Shown here piece by piece: positions 60,043 to 64,000 of a stretch of 64,000 nt of DNA; the first letter of the stretch is position 1; the number at the start of each line of letters is the position of its first letter. The notes below the pieces were generated by a model. It saw nothing but the letters and a program-made list of their open reading frames with translations, was not told where the DNA came from and ran no database searches. Position numbers and translations under genes: made by a program. The DNA is from Verrucomicrobiota bacterium (GTDB taxonomy: Bacteria; Verrucomicrobiota; Verrucomicrobiia; Limisphaerales; J093): the NCBI GenBank assembly GCA_022710935.1, contig JAKLFY010000005.1, positions 78,087-142,086 on the forward strand, given 5' to 3'.

Positions 60043-60577
60043 CAAGCCGACGGCCCGAGGCCCGATGACCGGGGCAAAATGGAACCGGCGGCCGCGTAAT
60101 CGCGACCGCCGGGGCGACGTCGTTAGACGGGAACGCCAGGGCGAGCCCAGCGCCTTAAGGTAGGCTTAGGTAGACTTTTTGATTCCAGCAGTGATTGCTG
60201 GAACCGTGGGCCAGTCCCGATATCTGTCGCTAGATCTCGGTTCTTTCATTGTGGGTCTTTTCGGAGCATTCCGCATGCCAGATCGTGGAAAGAGCCCTCA
60301 TATTTGTCTCCAAAACTGTTTTCCACAGTTCCTGATTCGAGATGCAATTCACCGGCTGTCTGTTTCAAAACGTTCTGTAACGTCTGTAACATCTTGTTGC
60401 GACGCCGTTTGCCGGATTCTGATTCTGTCACATGTTGGCAACCTCATGTCTGAAATTCCCCTCAGAGGTGAGGCAGGCCGGGCAGTCGCCCGACAGGTCC
60501 GTCTGCACGTCTGGCGCTTGCGGAATGGTCGCTACGCCTGTGCTTCGAGACGGAAGCTGCTTCCAAAGGAGCACCTT
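60043..60577. other. AT-richer non-coding stretch with dyad and direct repeats
   Basis: No convincing gene. From about 60165 to 60450 the base composition is clearly more A/T-rich than the genes around it. It holds a perfect dyad TTCCAGCA-N5-TGCTGGAA (60183-60203) preceded by five T, and a direct repeat TCTGTAAC/TCTGTAAC (60374-60381, 60383-60390) with a 9-base period. Likely the promoter and control region of the downstream aminopeptidase gene, or remnant DNA. A 61-codon frame on the minus strand (60246-60431) is open but unsupported. Confidence 0.4.
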
Positions 60578-60667
60578 ATGTCCCGATTTGAGGCAAGAGG
60601 TGAGACGCAGGATGTCAGAATGACACTCGACCGCGCTCTTGCGCCCGCCTATGCTCGCCCGATCTGA
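60578..60667 (+). CDS. Possible 29-residue leader peptide before the M29 aminopeptidase
   Basis: ATG at 60578 is preceded by a good ribosome-binding site (AAAGGAG, 7 bases upstream); 29 codons follow (starting MSRFEARGETQDVR) and the TGA at 60665 lies two bases before the ATG of the aminopeptidase gene, which has no such site of its own. Could be a translationally coupled leader. The peptide has no recognisable feature and the codons may be chance. Confidence 0.3.
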   Translation: MSRFEARGETQDVRMTLDRALAPAYARPI

Positions 60668-60669
60668 AT

Positions 60670-61779
60670 ATGACAGACCCTCGCTACCCGCAATTGGCTC
60701 GACTCCTGGTCGAGTACTCGACTGCCCTCGAAAAGGGCGACCGCGTCCTTCTCGACATGATCGATGTCCCCGATGAAATGGTCGTGGCGTTGATGCGCGC
60801 GGCGCGGCGGGCCGGAGCCGTGCCGGTGGTCGAGGTCCGCCACACGCGGGTGACGCGCGAGGTGATGCGGGAGACGTCGCCTGATCACGCGCGATTGCTG
60901 CGCGATCTCGAGCTGTTTCGCATGCGCAAGATGCAGGCCTACATTGCGATTCGCGGCGCCGCCAACGCGAACGAGGCCGCCGATGTGCGCAGTGACCGGC
61001 TCCAGCTTTTCTCCAAAACCCTGCGTCCGGTGCTCGATTACCGTCTGTCCAAGACGCGGTGGGTGGTGCTGCGCTGGCCGACGCCCAGCATGGCCCAGGC
61101 CGCCAACATGAGCACGGAAGCCTTCGAGGACTTCTACTTCGACGTGTGCACCGCCAATTACCCCCGGATGGCACGCGCGATGGTGCCGCTGGCGCAACGG
61201 ATGCAGCGCGCCGACCAGGTGCGCCTCAAGGGGCCGGGCACCGACCTCGTGTTCAGCATCAAAGGCATCGGCGCGAAGCCCTGCAACGGATTGCGCAACA
61301 TCCCCGACGGCGAGTGTTTCTCCTGCCCGACACTCAAGTCCGCCAACGGCGTCATCCAGTTCAACACCCCCACCCTCTACGCCGGCACTCGTTTCGAGAA
61401 CATCCGCCTGGAATTGAAGGACGGCAGAATCGTCAAGGCCACCGGCTCGAACGAAAAGAAGCTGAACGAGATTCTCGACACCGACCCCGGCGCCCGGTAC
61501 ATCGGCGAATTTTCGCTCGGCTTCCATCCGCGCATCCTCAATCCGATGTGCGACATCCTGTTCGACGAGAAGATCGCCGGTTCGCTGCACTTCACGCCGG
61601 GCCAGGCCTACGAGGATTGCGGCAACGGCAACAAATCGGCTGTCCACTGGGACATGGTGCTCATCCAACGCCCCGAGTGGGGCGGCGGCGAAGTCTGGTT
61701 CGACGGCGAGTTGATCCGCAAAGACGGTCTCTTCCTGCCCAAGGATCTCCGCCCCCTCAACCCTGATCGCCTGAAGTAA
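60670..61779 (+). CDS. M29-family aminopeptidase
   Basis: 369 residues. The M29 (thermophilic aminopeptidase T/S, AmpS) layout is visible: LLVEYSTALEKGDRVLLDMI, DEMVVALMRAARRAGAVPVV, RGAANANEAADV, GPGTDLVFSIKG, GECFSCPTLKSANGVIQFNT (a metal-binding Glu), GEFSLGFHP, GSLHFTPGQAYEDCGNGNKS (His/Glu) and VHWDMVLIQRPEWGGGEVW (His/Asp). Two divalent metals bound by these Glu/His/Asp residues remove N-terminal amino acids. Cytosolic, no signal peptide. The amidase gene follows after two bases, so the two are an operon. Confidence 0.9.
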   Translation: MTDPRYPQLARLLVEYSTALEKGDRVLLDMIDVPDEMVVALMRAARRAGAVPVVEVRHTRVTREVMRETSPDHARLLRDLELFRMRKMQAYIAIRGAANANEAADVRSDRLQLFSKTLRPVLDYRLSKTRWVVLRWPTPSMAQAANMSTEAFEDFYFDVCTANYPRMARAMVPLAQRMQRADQVRLKGPGTDLVFSIKGIGAKPCNGLRNIPDGECFSCPTLKSANGVIQFNTPTLYAGTRFENIRLELKDGRIVKATGSNEKKLNEILDTDPGARYIGEFSLGFHPRILNPMCDILFDEKIAGSLHFTPGQAYEDCGNGNKSAVHWDMVLIQRPEWGGGEVWFDGELIRKDGLFLPKDLRPLNPDRLK

Positions 61780-61781
61780 CA

Positions 61782-62882
61782 GTGCGGATCGATCCTGCTT
61801 CCCGGCTGGATCGGCGGACTCCCCCCGCCGTGGCGCGTCGCCTCGTGAAGCGAATGGCTGCCTTGTGCCTTGCGGGGATCCTCGTCGTCCGTCCGGCCCA
61901 CGTTGCCGCTGAGTCGCAAAGCCGACAACCGGTTGCGCTTGCTGCCGCCGACGCGGCCTCCGTGCGTCTGCCCACACTCCGGATGGGCAACTGCGATTTC
62001 GTCGACCTCGCCGCCTGGGCAAAGACCAAGTCCCTGAGACTAAGCTGGGTTTCAACGAACAGCACCGTCGGATTGACCAATCGCTCGAACCGACTCCGGG
62101 GCAGCGTCGGCTCCCGTCAGCTCGAAATCAACGGGGTCAAGACCTGGCTCTCGAGCCCCATCACATCCCTCAACGGCTTGCTCTACATCACGGCGCTGGA
62201 CATGCGCACCCTCTTGGACCCGATCCTTGTGCCGGTCAGGAACACGTCGGGCCAGCGGGTGCGGGTGATCGCCCTCGACCCGGGGCACGGGGGCAGGGAC
62301 CCGGGCTTCAAGGTGGGCAAAGAACAGGAGAAGGTTCTCAGTCTCCTCTGGGCCAAGAGGCTCAAGGCACGCCTCGAACAGGCTGGCTTCGAAGTCATCC
62401 TCACGCGGACCAGGGACGTCTACCTCGGGCTGGACGACCGTGTGGCGGCCGCCAGGCGCGCCCGGGCCGACCTCTTCATCAGCCTGCACTACAATGCGGC
62501 CAGCGAGGCCAGCGCCGAGGCCAAGGGCGTTGAGACCTACTGCCTGACACCCGCGGGCGCGCCATCGACCAATGCCCAGCCCGAGCAACAAGGCTCGACG
62601 GCGAAACTGCCAGGCAACACCCAAGACACCCGCAACATCCTCCTGGCCTATCACGTCCAGAAGTCGATGGTGACACGCATGCGCGTCGAGGATCGCGGCG
62701 TTCGCAGGGCCCGGTTCGTCGTGCTCCGCATCACCGATATGCCGGCCATCCTTGTCGAAGGCGGCTTTCTCAGCACGCCCGACGAAGCCCGGAGAATCGC
62801 CAGCCCGACGCAGCGCGACGCCCTGGCCAAGGCGGTTGCCCAGGGCGTCCTGGCCTACAGGCGGCTGGTCGAGCTGCGCTAG
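61782..62882 (+). CDS. Periplasmic N-acetylmuramoyl-L-alanine amidase (Amidase_3)
   Basis: 366 residues from a GTG two bases after the aminopeptidase stop. A signal segment lies at about 25-42 (MAALCLAGILVVRPAHVAA), so an ATG at 61854 is an alternative start. Residues ~60-150 are a small copper-amine-oxidase-like or AMIN-type domain (LRGSVGSRQLEINGVKTWLS). The zinc amidase domain follows (~165-360): VIALDPGHGGRDPGF (zinc His), a Glu in KVGKEQEKVLSL, ADLFISLHYNAAS (zinc His) and PAILVEGGFLSTPDEARRI (catalytic Glu). Cleaves stem peptides from glycan strands during division or recycling. The TAG stop is part of the CTAG tip of the following repeat. Confidence 0.92.
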   Translation: MRIDPASRLDRRTPPAVARRLVKRMAALCLAGILVVRPAHVAAESQSRQPVALAAADAASVRLPTLRMGNCDFVDLAAWAKTKSLRLSWVSTNSTVGLTNRSNRLRGSVGSRQLEINGVKTWLSSPITSLNGLLYITALDMRTLLDPILVPVRNTSGQRVRVIALDPGHGGRDPGFKVGKEQEKVLSLLWAKRLKARLEQAGFEVILTRTRDVYLGLDDRVAAARRARADLFISLHYNAASEASAEAKGVETYCLTPAGAPSTNAQPEQQGSTAKLPGNTQDTRNILLAYHVQKSMVTRMRVEDRGVRRARFVVLRITDMPAILVEGGFLSTPDEARRIASPTQRDALAKAVAQGVLAYRRLVELR

Positions 62883-62987
62883 TGCTTCGACTCGGAAGTA
62901 ATGAAACAACAACGACCAAACCGCGGCTCGCTCAGCACTCGTCCTGAGCCATAGGTTCGTTCGCGAACCTATGTGTCGAAGGACTAG
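62879..62987 (+). repeat. CTAGTGCTTCGAC...GTCGAAGGACTAG element, copy 1
   Basis: 109 bases with nearly perfect 13-base terminal inverted repeats (CTAGTGCTTCGAC / GTCGAAGGACTAG) and an inner hairpin AGGTTCG-TTCG-CGAACCT. A second copy lies 359 bases further on in the same orientation. The leading TAG ends the amidase gene. Confidence 0.85.
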
Positions 62988-62994
62988 CCCGGTT

Positions 62995-63252
62995 TCACGA
63001 CTTGCTGCTCTTGGCCCCGCCGCCTCCCCGGCCTCCGCCTTTGAGGCCGGTGCCGGTGGTCAGCACGGCGCCCGCCAAAACGCCGACTGCAAAGAAAGCG
63101 AAGTACATGATTGCAGCCGGCTGCTGGACCGATTTGGTGATGATCGGCGGCAGTGTGAACCCGACCATTTGCTTGTTGTTGAGCCCGATCAGCACCAGCA
63201 AGAACAACAGGACGATGATAAAAACAATTTTCGAGAGCAGCTTTGCGTTCAT
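62995..63252 (-). CDS. LapA-domain (DUF1049) inner-membrane protein
   Basis: 85 residues from the ATG at 63252. Helix 1 at ~7-24 (LSKIVFIIVLLFLLVLIGLN), the NNKQMVGFTLPP stretch and helix 2 at ~45-65 (AAIMYFAFFAVGVLAGAVLT) give the topology of lipopolysaccharide assembly protein A (LapA/YciS), which helps regulate LPS synthesis. The tail is Gly/Lys/Ser-rich (GLKGGGRGGGGAKSSKS). The family is usually about 100 residues, so this is a short form. The gene is bracketed by two direct copies of a ~107-bp repeat and stands alone on the minus strand between plus-strand genes. Confidence 0.8.
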   Translation of the reverse strand: MNAKLLSKIVFIIVLLFLLVLIGLNNKQMVGFTLPPIITKSVQQPAAIMYFAFFAVGVLAGAVLTTGTGLKGGGRGGGGAKSSKS

Positions 63253-63345
63253 AAATCCGTCGGTCGAACCATAGAAACGCGCGCGAAGAGCGTCAACGAG
63301 TTGTTGTCGCGTTTGTTGCTTTGCCTCCGCCCGGCCTTCACGCTC

Positions 63346-63451
63346 GTGCTTCGACTCGGAAGCGATGAAACAACAACGACCAAACCGTGGCTCGCTCAGC
63401 ACTCGCCCTGAGCCATATGTTCGATTGCGAACTCATGTGTCGAAGGGCTAG
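63346..63451 (+). repeat. Copy 2 of the GTGCTTCGAC...GTCGAAGGGCTAG element
   Basis: 106 bases, closely matching copy 1 (words ATGAAACAACAACGACCAAA, CTCGCTCAGCACTCG), but with a changed inner hairpin (ATGTTCG-ATTG-CGAACTCAT). Its right end CTAG lies 42 bases before the next gene's ATG. Confidence 0.85.
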
Positions 63452-63493
63452 GCTCGCTCGACGCGCGGCGCACACTCGATCAGAAGACATCTC

Positions 63494-64000
63494 ATGAGCA
63501 TTGTGACCAGAACGGGCGACGCTGGAACCACGGGCCTGATGTTCAACCGGCGCGTGCCCAAACACCACCCGCGCGTCGAGGCGTGCGGTGTTGTCGACGA
63601 GCTCAACGCGGCGCTCGGCCTGGCACGGGCCGCCGCCCGTTCGAAGGCCCTGCGCGGACGGCTGGCGTCGATCCAGCGCAACCTGATCGTTTTGATGGGC
63701 GAGCTGGCCTGCACGCTTGCCGATCTGCCCCGCTATAAACGCGCCGGCTTCGGCACTATCACGCCCGCCATGGTGGCGGAACTCGATGCGCTCGCCGCGG
63801 ATCTCGAAGCCCGCCTGGGCGCATTTCGCGGCTGGGCGATCCCCGGGGAAACTCCGCACGCCGCCGCCCTCGATTTCGCCCGCACCGTGTGCCGCCGCGC
63901 CGAACGCCGCGTCTGCGCGCTGCATGCCGCCGGCCAGTTGCGCAATCCGCGGATCGTGGTCTACCTGAACCGGCTGGCCGACGCCCTCTGGCTCCTCGCC
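63494..64000 (+). CDS. PduO-type ATP:cob(I)alamin adenosyltransferase, truncated by the window edge
   Basis: 169 codons from the ATG at 63494, still open at base 64000, so only the last few residues are missing. Signatures: MSIVTRTGDAGTTGLMFNRR (phosphate-binding N-terminus), CGVVDELNAALGLARA, ASIQRNLIVLMGELACTLAD, RTVCRRAERRVCALH and VVYLNRLADALWLLA, the ATP- and cobalamin-contacting helices of this family. It transfers the adenosyl group to cob(I)alamin to make adenosylcobalamin. The implied B12 use fits the cobamide-related URO-D-like protein at 33.8 kb. Confidence 0.93.
   Translation, partial: MSIVTRTGDAGTTGLMFNRRVPKHHPRVEACGVVDELNAALGLARAAARSKALRGRLASIQRNLIVLMGELACTLADLPRYKRAGFGTITPAMVAELDALAADLEARLGAFRGWAIPGETPHAAALDFARTVCRRAERRVCALHAAGQLRNPRIVVYLNRLADALWLLA

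Noticed and set aside
60246-60431. 61-codon minus-strand frame in the AT-rich gap
   Set aside because: GTG start, with only a GAGG ten bases upstream; no hydrophobic or domain pattern, and no partner gene. Chance cannot be excluded.
60428-61174. 248-codon minus-strand frame overlapping the M29 aminopeptidase
   Set aside because: Arg/Pro/Ser-rich shadow sequence antisense to a well-supported gene.
1-64000. tRNA, rRNA or CRISPR array
   Set aside because: No TPsiC-type GGTTCGANTCC arm in a tRNA-like context and no regularly spaced direct repeats were found; the repeats present are dispersed palindromes. A tRNAscan/CRISPR search was not possible here.

Overview
The window comes from a high-GC Gram-negative bacterium, most likely a Verrucomicrobiota member (Limisphaerales/Pedosphaera-like). 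This is inferred from content, not from a marker gene: several C-type sulfatases, Tat-exported Gfo/Idh/MocA and sugar isomerase-like proteins, a large DUF5107/TPR protein, a NamZ-type DUF1343 protein, secreted proteins ending in an (F/Y)YRLR tail, and many palindromic intergenic repeats. There are about 47 protein genes, no rRNA or tRNA that I can see, no CRISPR array and no autonomous insertion sequence. Both edges cut through genes: a secreted Ig-like protein on the left and a cobalamin adenosyltransferase on the right.

Layout. 1-5.4 kb: end of a secreted Ig/CBM-like protein, then a 937-residue secreted protein of unknown function. 4.1-9.6 kb (minus strand): a compact AmmeMemoRadiSam locus. 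It holds a fused MEMO-AMMECR1 protein, a polytopic spermidine-synthase-like protein, a 96-residue His-rich membrane protein and the AmmeMemoRadiSam radical SAM enzyme. Every junction overlaps, and the two soluble-type members carry export-like N-termini. This is the most interesting unit of the window. 9.7-15.6 kb: outer-membrane porin with its own promoter and terminator, a YgjP-type metallopeptidase, a GH50/agarase-like secreted enzyme and a double RidA-like protein. 15.6-21 kb: glycerate kinase, an OmpA/MotB-domain lipid- or membrane-anchored protein, a small membrane protein, hemE and hemN. 20.9-31.6 kb: a sulfatase-rich stretch with a two-headed sulfatase, a second sulfatase, a sugar epimerase-like protein, a sodium/solute symporter and the DUF5107/TPR protein, plausibly a sulfated-glycan utilisation locus.

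31.7-41.1 kb: ABC exporter, URO-D/methyltransferase-like protein, YmdB-type phosphodiesterase, xseA, and a methionine-cycle unit in which an ArsR-methyltransferase fusion (SahR-like) faces metK-ahcY. 41.3-51.2 kb: Tat-exported oxidoreductase, NamZ-like muramidase, esterase, unknown membrane protein, zinc-ribbon protein, fmt, a second membrane spermidine-synthase-like protein, a PTS IIA (PtsN-like) protein and argS. 51.5-64 kb: sugar nucleotidyltransferase, Prc protease, a nfeD-floA operon with a proline-rich partner, sugar epimerase-like protein, an S41 pseudoprotease, M29 aminopeptidase, amidase, LapA-like protein and cobalamin adenosyltransferase.

Several repeat families run through the window. 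One has terminal inverted repeats of the form CTA(A/G)CCCGCAT...ATGCGGG(C/T)TAG or CTAGCGCGCAT...ATGCGCGCTAG, and its ends supply stop codons to several genes. A second has a REP-like GTAG head plus hairpin. A third is a GGAGGGG/GACGTC palindrome that also appears in frame inside the spermidine-synthase-like gene. A fourth is a ~107-bp repeat flanking the LapA-like gene.
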